Both the position numbers and the translations under genes were made by a program. DNA of 6,708 nucleotides from Deferribacteres bacterium (GTDB lineage Bacteria > Zhuqueibacterota > Zhuqueibacteria > Zhuqueibacterales > Geothermadaptataceae): NCBI GenBank assembly GCA_020633655.1, contig JACKDF010000050.1:1-6708 (forward strand). Reading direction: 5' to 3'. The notes beneath the pieces were generated by a model. It was not told where the DNA came from and did not search any database. It saw only the letters and a program-made list of their open reading frames with translations. Below, in pieces: positions 1 through 6,405 of the stretch (its first letter is position 1; every line of letters begins with the position of its first letter).

Positions 1-2207
1 ACGAGTGCCACAGGCCGCAGAACAATACTTGCTGAATCAGCATTATTAGCCGTAAGTGTATCTGCATCGCTGATAATGGAAATAGAGTTGGTAAAAATCT
101 GAAATGTGCTATTGGCCGGTGTCATCATTTGAGCGGAAATGTGAAGTTGCAATGAATCGCCTGCGGCAAGCGAAACTCCCGGCCAGCGAATTGTATCACT
201 GGAAACACTTATATTGTGCGCTGTCTGCATATTTTCAATTCGAATACCCGCAGGCATTTTCTCGAGCAGATAAAAGTCACTGACTGAATCAGGCCCTAAA
301 TTTGTCGCTATGATATAATAGGTAAAAAAGTCGCCCGTTTTTGCAGTGTCCTGTGAAATCGATTTTATTATCAGTAGATCAGCAAAAGGTACGTGCTCGT
401 TTGGAATGGAACACGAGCCTGCAGAAAGTGCAACTTGACCAGCGTTGTTGACCAGAAGACTGTCGTTACGTACTTCGACAAGTGCAGGGTTTCTCAGGGT
501 CGATGTCAGGCTATCCAGCACGATTCCTTTTATAGTGGCTGTAAATGAATTGAACCCGGGAAGTGAGTCGATATTCGTTTTCAAAATGTAAAAATCCGCT
601 GTCGAATCGATCGTATTCCATTCGTTTCTTTCGAAAAGATGTAGAGCTTTCGGGACTTGTGTTTGCAACGCTATTCTGTAAGCAGTGCTTGGGCTATTGT
701 TGTGAATGAGGTAGGTAAAATTTATGGTGTCGTTAATACAAAATGTATCCACATTTGCAAATTGCTCGAGTGATAAATCGAGCGTTTTGTAAACATGTCT
801 CGTTGAATCGCTGTTATTGTTAGGATTGGCATCATTTGGTGTGTCAACGAATACATAGTTTGGCAAAATTATGGACGTGGATAAGTGCAAGCTATCTGGT
901 AATTGTGCTGAATAAACGAGCGAATAGGTTTCGTTCGGGTTGATCGTCTCGGAAATTTGCCAAACGAGTGTATTTCCCATGATATCGGGTTCAAGGCTGA
1001 AATTTACTGGTTGCAGGCGAGAATCCAGAGAATCCCTTACAATGAAATTGGCGACTGGTGTAGTGCTCTCATTTTTAACGATAATTTGATAATCGATCGT
1101 TTCGCTATTCAAAAAGGATTGCCAGATTCCATTTTTTGTCACTGATAAATCAACCGCAGGTGTTGAGCAATCCAGTTGGAGCGGTACAGTATTTTTGATG
1201 TATTGATTGTCTGGATTTATATCCTGCTTCAGGAAGAGCTGTGAGGTGATTTGTGCTTCGACAGGTGCCTTGAAGTTGGCCATATCTACCTTCAGCTGAA
1301 GCATTTCTGCTAACTCGGTAAGGGGAACGTCGTTGGACTGAGGGTGCCAAACGAAGGTCCAGACAGTTTGATCTTTGGTCTCAATATGTGATTGCCACCC
1401 TGGTGATTCTCCCGTAAAGCTCACAGTCGAATCGCTGGAAATTTTAAAGACCAGGCTATCGATCGATTCTGTCGTGAATTGTTGCTGAGTCAATTCGTTG
1501 ATATGAAAGTTCATTTGCAGAGTACCGGTTGAGTCGAGACAGTTCGTAGAGAAGCGCGGCTCTGTCTGCAATTGCAAGTCTTGAGAACAATTCACTGGAA
1601 TCAACGCGATCATGTAACAATCAACACTTTCACCAGAACGGATTCCTCCGAGTAATTTCCCACTATTTACACCGGGCGACAAAGAATCGTGGCCTGGATA
1701 GTAGTTGACAAACTGGGGAAATTGTTCCACTATTTTTTTGTAGTGATTGAACTGAATTACATTGTGGCCTTTTTCAAAATAGAAAGTTCCAGCATTGCGA
1801 ATTCTAAACTCGTCAAAATGAGCGGTTGGATCATCGGGTACAACGAAATACGCTGCTGAATCAGTTTGACTTTGTGCATTAGGATTTTGAGGATAACGAA
1901 TCGTGCTGTTTTTTACGAGAAGGTATAAACTTTCGTTTTGCTGCCGGTTTTCGCTATTGTAAAGAATGTAAGCTTGAACGTGGAAATAACCCTCTTCGGG
2001 GAAATCATTAACTTCATATTCTACACTCCGATACCAGTCATGCCACAGGGTTGTGTCACTAAATACACGTTTGCCCGGGTAGTTAAAATAGTACGAATAT
2101 GTTGAACATGAATCTTGCGCGGAGAGGGTGTTTGTCTGGAGAAGCAGTGCAAGAAGAAAAATCAACAAACCATAACCACGTTTCGGGTTAACGTTTGTTG
2201 TCCGCAT
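1..2207 (-). CDS. Exported multidomain surface protein with DUF11/CARDB-like repeats (3' end outside window)
   Basis: The minus strand is open from an ATG at 2207 to the window edge: 735 full codons with no stop, so the C-terminus is missing. Residues 1-30 form a Sec signal peptide: a basic start (NPKR), a hydrophobic core (LLIFLLALLL) and a likely cut after TLSA. Residues 32-205 form an unassigned beta-rich domain with NESLYLLVKN, VVPDDPT and GHNVIQFNHY motifs, resembling a carbohydrate-binding-type jelly roll (inference). Residues 205-350 are another beta-rich segment. Residues 352-470 and 609-730 are DUF11-type repeats (DLSVTKN..., then DLLIIKS...ATNLGPDSVSDF with a MPAGI motif). Residues 476-600 are a related CARDB-like unit. 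DUF11 repeats are Ig-like stalks of cell-surface and secreted proteins. A C-terminal sorting signal may lie beyond the edge. The start is supported by the signal peptide; its ribosome-binding site is weak (GGAT). The specific function is unknown. Confidence 0.88.
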   Translation of the reverse strand, partial: MRTTNVNPKRGYGLLIFLLALLLQTNTLSAQDSCSTYSYYFNYPGKRVFSDTTLWHDWYRSVEYEVNDFPEEGYFHVQAYILYNSENRQQNESLYLLVKNSTIRYPQNPNAQSQTDSAAYFVVPDDPTAHFDEFRIRNAGTFYFEKGHNVIQFNHYKKIVEQFPQFVNYYPGHDSLSPGVNSGKLLGGIRSGESVDCYMIALIPVNCSQDLQLQTEPRFSTNCLDSTGTLQMNFHINELTQQQFTTESIDSLVFKISSDSTVSFTGESPGWQSHIETKDQTVWTFVWHPQSNDVPLTELAEMLQLKVDMANFKAPVEAQITSQLFLKQDINPDNQYIKNTVPLQLDCSTPAVDLSVTKNGIWQSFLNSETIDYQIIVKNESTTPVANFIVRDSLDSRLQPVNFSLEPDIMGNTLVWQISETINPNETYSLVYSAQLPDSLHLSTSIILPNYVFVDTPNDANPNNNSDSTRHVYKTLDLSLEQFANVDTFCINDTINFTYLIHNNSPSTAYRIALQTQVPKALHLFERNEWNTIDSTADFYILKTNIDSLPGFNSFTATIKGIVLDSLTSTLRNPALVEVRNDSLLVNNAGQVALSAGSCSIPNEHVPFADLLIIKSISQDTAKTGDFFTYYIIATNLGPDSVSDFYLLEKMPAGIRIENMQTAHNISVSSDTIRWPGVSLAAGDSLQLHISAQMMTPANSTFQIFTNSISIISDADTLTANNADSASIVLRPVAL

Positions 2208-2460
2208 ATGGTTTTATCCGGTTTGATTTGGAAAATTTATGAATGAAATAAAATTATCGAATAATTTTTCAAAATACAAGTAGTAATTTCAAAATTCCTG
2301 TGAAGTTGAATAAATTTATGAAATGAGTGTTACTCTTTTTACGAATTTAATGTGAATTCACAGGTGCAGCCGAAATGATTTTGATTTAAATTATGCTATT
2401 GCAAAGCTGCACTTCCTGTTCTATCTTGCAACTGGAATGAATACCGGAAAGGAGTACATG
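2208..2460. promoter_or_regulatory. AT-rich divergent intergenic region with a 12-bp palindrome
   Basis: This gap lies between the divergent surface-protein and GOLPH3-like genes, so it should carry promoters in both directions. It is strongly AT-rich and I see no credible gene in it (the longest open stretch checked is about 14 codons, from 2239). A perfect 12-base palindrome, TGTGAATTCACA, sits at 2351-2362, about 100 bases before the GOLPH3-like start. Its half-sites resemble those of CRP/FNR-family operators, but the 2-base spacing is too short for the canonical CRP site, which has 6. No convincing -35/-10 pair could be fixed for either gene. Confidence 0.4.
2448..2454 (+). promoter_or_regulatory. 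Ribosome-binding site that decides the GOLPH3-like start
   Basis: AAAGGAG ends 6 bases before the ATG at 2461 and 3 bases before the ATG at 2458. It lies downstream of the first in-frame ATG (2437), so initiation at 2437 is unlikely. Spacing favours 2461. Confidence 0.7.
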
Positions 2461-3147
2461 ATGGAAAAATTATTTTTATATGAAGAGATTATGCTTCTTG
2501 CATTACGCGATGAGGAAGGGACGATTGTTTCCGGTTCAATGTATGGTTTTGGTTTGGCAGGAGCGATTGTAGCTGAACTTCTATTACAACATCGCATAAC
2601 CGTTGAGGAAAATAAACGCCGTCGGGTCGTTAATGTTGTTGATACGACAATGTTAGGAGATCCTTTGCTGGATGAGTGCCTTTTAAAAATGCAATCTGCA
2701 AAACGACGAGCAACTTTATCTACATGGATTTCACGTTTCTCCGGCATCCGTAAGCTAAAACATCGCGTCGCACTGCAATTGTGTCAACGCGGAATATTGC
2801 GTGCAGAGGAAGATAAAATCTTACTGATATTTACAAGGAAAATCTATCCGGAGGTTGATCCACAACCCGAAAATGAGATAAAAGAACGATTGCGTGAAGC
2901 TATTTTTACTGAAGACATGGATATTAATTCCCGCACCTTGGTCCTGGTTTCACTGGCGAATAGTACAAGTTTGCTGAATGCAAATTTCGATAAAAAAGCA
3001 TTGAAAGAACGGAAGCAACGCATAAAAGCGATTACTGCGGGTGAAGTTACTGGCAAAGCTACAGCAGAAGCAATTCAGGCGATGCAGGCAGCAGTAATGG
3101 TCGCTACGATCGTGCCGGTAATAGCAGCTGCCTCTTCGGCCAGTTAA
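2461..3147 (+). CDS. GOLPH3/VPS74 (GPP34) family protein
   Basis: This 228-residue protein has the GPP34 fold signature. It opens with LFLYEEIMLLAL and an acidic turn (RDEEGT), continues with a GFGLAGAIVAELLL helix at 30-42, and has VDTTMLGDPLLDECL at 60-74. A basic helical stretch at 90-115 (SGIRKLKHRVALQLCQRGILR) leads into the ILLIFTRKIYP strand and DPQPENEIKERLR at 133-145. Residues 156-173 (NSRTLVLVSLANSTSLLN) match the hydrophobic hairpin region of the family. Eukaryotic GOLPH3/Vps74 bind phosphatidylinositol 4-phosphate and Golgi enzymes; bacterial members are poorly characterised. The Ala-rich hydrophobic tail (about 200-225) could bind a membrane peripherally (inference). There is no signal peptide, so a cytoplasmic location is expected. 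Upstream in-frame ATGs at 2437 and 2458 exist, but the Shine-Dalgarno favours 2461. The gene is monocistronic, divergent from the surface protein and convergent with alkC. Confidence 0.85.
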   Translation: MEKLFLYEEIMLLALRDEEGTIVSGSMYGFGLAGAIVAELLLQHRITVEENKRRRVVNVVDTTMLGDPLLDECLLKMQSAKRRATLSTWISRFSGIRKLKHRVALQLCQRGILRAEEDKILLIFTRKIYPEVDPQPENEIKERLREAIFTEDMDINSRTLVLVSLANSTSLLNANFDKKALKERKQRIKAITAGEVTGKATAEAIQAMQAAVMVATIVPVIAAASSAS

Positions 3148-3224
3148 TCGCTACCAACGCACGAGTAGCAAAAATTCATTTGCGAAGTAATAGTATTCTT
3201 CTCAGATGCTTGATATATTGCAAC
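3148..3224. other. Short convergent intergenic gap
   Basis: This 77-base gap separates the stops of the GOLPH3-like gene (plus) and alkC (minus). It contains only a weak 5-bp stem, GCTAC/GTAGC (3150-3154 with 3165-3169), with a 10-base loop. No T-run follows the stem on either strand in the orientation expected of an intrinsic terminator, so termination here is not shown by the sequence. Confidence 0.5.
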
Positions 3225-4304
3225 TTATTCGAAAACAACAAATTCCGTATTACTTTTCTCCGTGCCGTTGATCACGATTCGCAATCCGTGTTTTCCTGGA
3301 TAATATTTTCTCGTTGTGATCGGTCGAAACGAATGAGATTTTGTTATTTGGCGTTGTTTTACGGTAAAAATGCCCTCAGAAATTTTAAATATCTTTGGTG
3401 AGGTTTTTCCGTTCGCTTTCATGAATTCGATAATATACTCCAGCCTTAGTTTGCCGAGTTTTCCATTATCTGCTGTAATAGTAAAATTAAAGTCGATGCT
3501 TTCTCCGAGTTTGATTGACGGAGTAACGCAAAGTTCCGTAATTTCCACGTGATCAGGTTCCTGGTAGCCAAAAAGAAGAAGGGCTTTTGTGTTGCCGACG
3601 CGCAATAGGGTTCGGCACCCATGTTTAACAATCCAATCTGTCTCCGCAGTTTTGTTGAGCCACTCTCCTGCCGTTTTTAATACAATTTCCGGGTGATCTT
3701 TTGAAATATCGTTCAGGTTATTGGCAACCGATTTTCGCACATACTCACTCGGGTCATTTTTCAGAAGTTCGAGTATTTTTAAAACAGGTGACGGGTCTTT
3801 TTTGAACACCGGCAGAGCCATTGCCCAAGGCAGACGCGGACGGCATCCTTCGCTGGATAGACGTCGCAGGTGTTCATTGCTTGCTCTCGCCCATTTTCCC
3901 ATTTGTTGCATCATTTCCTGCGGATATTTTACAATGAAGGGACGCACCGCAAACTCCGCGCTTGAATTTTGAGTGAATAATTCTAATGCATTCACAGAAG
4001 CATCAAAATGATCGAGGCCAAATACTTCGACGAAGTCCGCAAAAACAATATGAGCGAGACCACTAAATCCTTCTGATGCATTTTTAAGTATGTCTATCGC
4101 TTGCACATAATCGCTGGGAAGGTAGGGTCGCAGGGATTCGGAGATGTGGCGCATGCGTTGCTTGAGTTCACGATCAGCCCAATTTTCATCCAAAACAGAG
4201 TTTTGAAATTCGCCTGTGTTAAAAGATGGGTGAACTTTATGAATGGCGGATTCGAGATCAGTCACAAATTTTTGATTGAATAGTTCTTTAAATGGTTCAG
4301 CCAT
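3225..4304 (-). CDS. alkC: AlkC-type alkylpurine DNA glycosylase (HEAT-like repeats plus C-terminal Ig-like domain)
   Basis: This 359-residue protein belongs to the AlkC/AlkD superfamily of DNA alkylation repair enzymes, which remove cationic alkylpurines such as 3-methyladenine without base flipping, starting base excision repair. Family blocks visible are SAEFAVRPF (115-123, with a Glu that is a candidate active-site residue), SSEGCRPRLPWA (150-161) and DPSEYVRKSVANNLNDISKDHP (184-205), in an all-helical HEAT-like array covering about 1-245. Residues about 254-359 are beta-rich (ITELCVTPSIKLGESIDFNF, ending EFVVFE) and match the Ig-like domain found in the longer AlkC subtype and absent from AlkD and short AlkC forms. 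The start overlaps the stop of the upstream HEAT gene by one base (TAATG), and AAGGTG lies about 13 bases upstream, so translational coupling is likely. It is the last gene of the minus-strand run. The protein looks intact. Exact substrate range is not known from sequence. Confidence 0.88.
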   Translation of the reverse strand: MAEPFKELFNQKFVTDLESAIHKVHPSFNTGEFQNSVLDENWADRELKQRMRHISESLRPYLPSDYVQAIDILKNASEGFSGLAHIVFADFVEVFGLDHFDASVNALELFTQNSSAEFAVRPFIVKYPQEMMQQMGKWARASNEHLRRLSSEGCRPRLPWAMALPVFKKDPSPVLKILELLKNDPSEYVRKSVANNLNDISKDHPEIVLKTAGEWLNKTAETDWIVKHGCRTLLRVGNTKALLLFGYQEPDHVEITELCVTPSIKLGESIDFNFTITADNGKLGKLRLEYIIEFMKANGKTSPKIFKISEGIFTVKQRQITKSHSFRPITTRKYYPGKHGLRIVINGTEKSNTEFVVFE

Positions 4305-4933
4305 TATGCATTTTTCACCTTTTTAATTAATTTGTTCACGCGTTTCATTTGCGTATCAGTAAGGCTAACTTTACGTTTTTCTATTTCCTGCAAGAAAATC
4401 TCTCGTGTTGTACCATCGACAGCTTCCGCAATGAATTCACCGTGCATCGGCACCTCTTTGGGGCGACAAGTTTGCAGATGGTTTATGAGCCAGGGGAAAA
4501 TTTCTGTTCTGTAAGTGGTATCCGTCGAGGCAACGAGCGCCAGTGTTTTTACACCGGCATCGATCGTGATAACTGACCCTTTTTCGATAACAAATTTCAG
4601 CTCATCTAATTTTCTGAAAATATCCTTTGGCTTTAATCTGCCAATCGTAGACAATGCAATCATGCATCCCCAGGTGAGCCTGTTGTTTTTTGTGTGTAAA
4701 AGTTGGATAAAATCAGCAACATAATCGGCAATGAGTTCAGGCTTGATGTACCCGATTTCGTACAATACTTTGATGCAGTCATTCTGTATTTTTTTATTTT
4801 TATTGTGCAGATTCTCAGCAATAAGTCTGATCCCTTCCCGATCGTCATCGTGGATAAGTTCCAACGCCAAATCCTGGTTTGGTTGTTCATCTCTTCTTCC
4901 CTGAATACTGGCAAGCTTATGCAGAACATCCAT
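4304..4933 (-). CDS. HEAT-repeat protein coupled to alkC
   Basis: A soluble all-helical protein of 209 residues without signal peptide or membrane segment. It has about four tandem HEAT-like helical pairs: about 32-66 (REGIRLIAENL...IQNDCIKVLYEIG), 70-105 (YVADFIQLLHTKNNRLTWGCMIALSTIG), 107-143 and 145-175. A conserved-looking CRPKEVPMHGE segment (156-166) and a basic C-terminal helix (RVNKLIKKVKNA) follow. I recognise the overall pattern as that of a widespread uncharacterised bacterial HEAT family; no catalytic motif is evident, and the AlkC/AlkD signature blocks are absent. The ATG at 4933 is chosen because AAAGGA ends 6 bases before it; an in-frame ATG at 4960 would add nine residues but would place the ribosome-binding site inside the gene. 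Its stop overlaps the alkC start, and it lies 45 bases after the gyrI-like stop, suggesting one transcript. A role as scaffold or DNA-binding partner of AlkC is inference. Confidence 0.85.
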   Translation of the reverse strand: MDVLHKLASIQGRRDEQPNQDLALELIHDDDREGIRLIAENLHNKNKKIQNDCIKVLYEIGYIKPELIADYVADFIQLLHTKNNRLTWGCMIALSTIGRLKPKDIFRKLDELKFVIEKGSVITIDAGVKTLALVASTDTTYRTEIFPWLINHLQTCRPKEVPMHGEFIAEAVDGTTREIFLQEIEKRKVSLTDTQMKRVNKLIKKVKNA

Positions 4934-4939
4934 TTTGCG

Positions 4940-4945
4940 TCCTTT
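4940..4945 (-). promoter_or_regulatory. Ribosome-binding site that decides the HEAT-protein start
   Basis: On the minus strand AAAGGA is followed by CGCAAA and then ATG at 4933, an ideal 6-base spacing. It falls downstream of the upstream in-frame ATG (4960), which argues for the shorter 209-residue protein. Confidence 0.7.
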
Positions 4946-4978
4946 TTCTTTCATTTTCAAAAATTTATCAAAAAAATA

Positions 4979-5590
4979 TTATGCAAACGGCTGACGAAGT
5001 ACTGTTTTCAATTTTTCAGGTGCTGTTTTGCGTGGGTCACTCAGGTAAATCTCGTGATGCTTCCCTTGCAGTTTGCCACCTTTTTCTTTAATGAAATCGT
5101 GTATCAGTTGGATAGTCGGGTGTTCGTCGCTGTAAGGCCCGACATAGATGATTTGCGCGCAGCGACCTTCTGAGTATTTTTCGAATCGTAGTTTTTGCAG
5201 AGCAACAGGCGCTTTTTTGGCTTTTACCTGGTCGCGTGCTTCTGCGATTAACTCAGTCGTTACAAAGTCCGGTTGCATAATCATCAGGGTCCATTGCCAT
5301 TGGTCTTTATTTTCCAGGGTGAATTCTGTCATGTTTTCCATCCACCATAATCCTTCCAACGGCATGACAACAAAATCCTTTGAAATGGGAGGCTTTTTGC
5401 ACATGAATTTTAAGGTGTAAGCCATACTATACAATGCCTCGGTGGCGTCCATGAATTCTTTCGAAGTATTGGGATTGCCCACACCGTCAACCATAAGATA
5501 ATTGATTGCTGGTAAATTCGCTTCACTCACCTGTTTTGGAGATGGGTCGTAAAATTCTTTGAGTGTCTTCTTAAAATCAAATTTTTCCAT
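4979..5590 (-). CDS. GyrI-like small-molecule-binding domain protein (COG4832 type)
   Basis: This 203-residue protein is a full-length member of the COG4832 branch of the GyrI-like superfamily (SHS2/AraC effector-binding fold). Blocks visible are YLMVDGVGNPNTSKEF (31-46), EALYSMAYTLKF (51-62), VVMPLEGLWW (74-83), WQWTLMIMQPDFVT (98-111), IIYVGPYSDEHPTI (147-160) and GKHHEIYLSDPRKTAPEKLKTVLRQP (176-201). The GLWW and E/H-containing blocks line the ligand pocket in this fold. It has no DNA-binding domain, so it is a stand-alone binder or enzyme. Some characterised stand-alone GyrI-like proteins hydrolyse DNA-alkylating cyclopropanoids (CC-1065/yatakemycin class); others bind drugs. Which applies here cannot be read from sequence. 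The start is preceded by GGTGA at a 4-base spacing. It heads the likely operon with the HEAT gene and alkC, which supports a genotoxin-related role (inference). Cytoplasmic. Confidence 0.88.
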   Translation of the reverse strand: MEKFDFKKTLKEFYDPSPKQVSEANLPAINYLMVDGVGNPNTSKEFMDATEALYSMAYTLKFMCKKPPISKDFVVMPLEGLWWMENMTEFTLENKDQWQWTLMIMQPDFVTTELIAEARDQVKAKKAPVALQKLRFEKYSEGRCAQIIYVGPYSDEHPTIQLIHDFIKEKGGKLQGKHHEIYLSDPRKTAPEKLKTVLRQPFA

Positions 5591-5805
5591 ATGATCACCA
5601 ATTAATTAAAGATCGATCAGAAAATACTTCTGATCGATCTGTTGATCTGCTTTGATCATAAACACCAGATTTGAACAAGGATCTATCCTTTGCCCATCGT
5701 TCACTCTAAAGTAATGCATGACTAAAGCAGCTGAATTCTTTCGATTCCTTTTCTTGAAGACTAGGAAAATGTTCTCTCTAATCTGATTGTCGAGTTCGTC
5801 ACTGA
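5591..5805 (-). promoter_or_regulatory. Intergenic leader between dinB-like and gyrI-like genes, rich in GATC
   Basis: This 215-base gap follows the DinB-like stop and precedes the gyrI-like ATG, so it is the expected site of a promoter or leader for the gyrI-HEAT-alkC group. Eight GATC tetramers lie between 5593 and 5683, far denser than the chance rate of about one per 256 bases. A perfect inverted repeat (5610-5640) is nested in it. A TATGAT hexamer is present on the minus strand near 5659-5654, but I found no good -35 at normal spacing. A 78-codon open frame with a GTG start crosses this gap; I did not accept it as a gene. Confidence 0.4.
5610..5640 (-). repeat. Perfect 11-bp inverted repeat (hairpin) 20 bases before the gyrI-like start
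   Basis: AGATCGATCAG (5610-5620) and CTGATCGATCT (5630-5640) are exact reverse complements with a 9-base AT-rich loop. On the minus transcript the stem is followed by UUUAAUUAAUU, so it could be a weak intrinsic terminator after the dinB-like gene, an mRNA leader hairpin, or a dimeric operator. Because GATC is self-complementary, the UGAUCA at the gyrI-like ribosome-binding site (5592-5597) could compete for pairing with the stem arms; this alternative fold is inference. Confidence 0.65.
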
Positions 5806-6279
5806 TTATTCTGAGTATGGCATCGGGGGAACTTTGCCACACAGCCGTGTATAAACGCTCAGCGCGCCACGATGGTGGGCTGTATGCTCTATCGTCGCAC
5901 CAATGACAACCAGGCAGGGGGCCGCACCCATGATGCTTGTATCCTTTAATGGAGCAAGAAGCTGTTCATCTGTTTTACTCGCAATGACATCTCGGAAGTT
6001 TCCGGAGGCCTTTTCAAAGTAAGCTCTGGCATTTTCAAGTGAATTATAAGCCATTACCTCAGCCATATGTTTTTCAAAATCTTTGTCAAACCCGTTTTCT
6101 CCAAAGGCACCATCTATAAACCATTCAAATGTTTGTGCTACATGCGCAACGACTTGTGCGCTTGTCATCATACTATCTTTCGGTGCAAAAGTCGAATCTT
6201 CTTCGGTAAGAGCGGATGTGCTACGCTTAAAAAATTTGTAGCTTGCTTCCAATTCTTGCAAATAACCTTCTTTAATCAT
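5806..6279 (-). CDS. DinB-superfamily (DinB/YfiT-like) putative metalloenzyme
   Basis: This 157-residue protein has the normal length and four-helix-bundle pattern of the DinB/STL superfamily (unrelated to DNA polymerase IV, which shares the name). The expected metal-binding His triad is present: H46 in the AQVVAHVAQTFEWF helix, then H132 and H136 in IEHTAHHRGAL (HxxxH followed by RG). Other family features are the SAQVVAHVA motif and a C-terminal segment (LSVYTRLCGKVPPMPY) typical of the group. Some members, such as bacillithiol S-transferases, conjugate low-molecular-weight thiols to electrophiles; many are DNA-damage-inducible with unknown substrates. The ATG at 6279 is chosen over the in-frame ATG at 6324 because GGAGG lies just before it and the family start MIKEGYLQEL aligns. 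It lies 126 bases downstream of the WYL regulator gene, with a candidate operator in between, and upstream of the gyrI-like gene on the same strand. Confidence 0.88.
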   Translation of the reverse strand: MIKEGYLQELEASYKFFKRSTSALTEEDSTFAPKDSMMTSAQVVAHVAQTFEWFIDGAFGENGFDKDFEKHMAEVMAYNSLENARAYFEKASGNFRDVIASKTDEQLLAPLKDTSIMGAAPCLVVIGATIEHTAHHRGALSVYTRLCGKVPPMPYSE

Positions 6280-6283
6280 GTCG

Positions 6284-6288
6284 CCTCC
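6284..6288 (-). promoter_or_regulatory. Ribosome-binding site that decides the DinB-like start
   Basis: On the minus strand TTGGAGGCGACATG places a strong GGAGG 4 bases before the ATG at 6279. It lies inside the longer open frame starting at 6324, so that earlier start is rejected. Confidence 0.8.
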
Positions 6289-6344
6289 AATAATAATGTT
6301 TTGTACTAAATTGACTGTTTCCACACAATAATAAGCATGCCTTG

Positions 6345-6361
6345 TGACAGGTGTATGTCAA
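6345..6361 (-). promoter_or_regulatory. Candidate operator TGACA-N6-TGTCA overlapping a TTGACA -35-like hexamer
   Basis: On the minus strand TTGACA (6361-6356) begins the palindrome TGACA-TACACC-TGTCA (6360-6345), located between the WYL regulator gene and the dinB-like gene and about 65-80 bases before the DinB start. The overlap of an exact -35 consensus with a dimer-type inverted repeat is typical of a regulator-controlled promoter. The best -10-like hexamer, TATTAT (6333-6328), lies 22 bases downstream of TTGACA, longer than the usual 17, so the promoter may need activation or the -10 may be elsewhere. Binding by the adjacent WYL regulator is inference. Confidence 0.5.
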
Positions 6362-6405
6362 CAGCAATCGGGAATGTTAGAGAAGTGGCGACTAATCGGA
6401 AAAAT

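Noticed and set aside
957..1350. Short open frames on both strands inside the surface-protein region
   Set aside because: They are out-of-frame shadows of the long uninterrupted minus-strand frame that encodes signal peptide and DUF11 repeats.
2351..2362. Palindrome as a true CRP site
   Set aside because: The canonical CRP operator has 6 bases between TGTGA and TCACA; here there are 2.
2421..2747. A 108-codon minus-strand open frame opposite the GOLPH3-like gene
   Set aside because: It is antisense to a gene with clear GPP34 motifs and its own ribosome-binding site; the translation is low-complexity Ser/Arg-rich.
3150..3169. GCTAC...GTAGC stem in the convergent gap as a bidirectional terminator
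   Set aside because: The stem is only 5 bp with a 10-base loop, and there is no T-run on the downstream side in either direction.
4703..5173. A 156-codon plus-strand open frame
   Set aside because: It lies antisense across the HEAT and gyrI-like genes, both strongly supported by family motifs. The translation is Phe/Ile-rich and has no recognisable domain.
5606..5842. A 78-codon minus-strand open frame (GTG start) overlapping the end of the dinB-like gene and running into the GATC hairpin
   Set aside because: No Shine-Dalgarno precedes the GTG, it overlaps a confident gene by 37 bases in another frame, no family is recognisable, and its end consists of the GATC-rich repeat. A real small gene cannot be fully excluded; conservation in relatives would decide.
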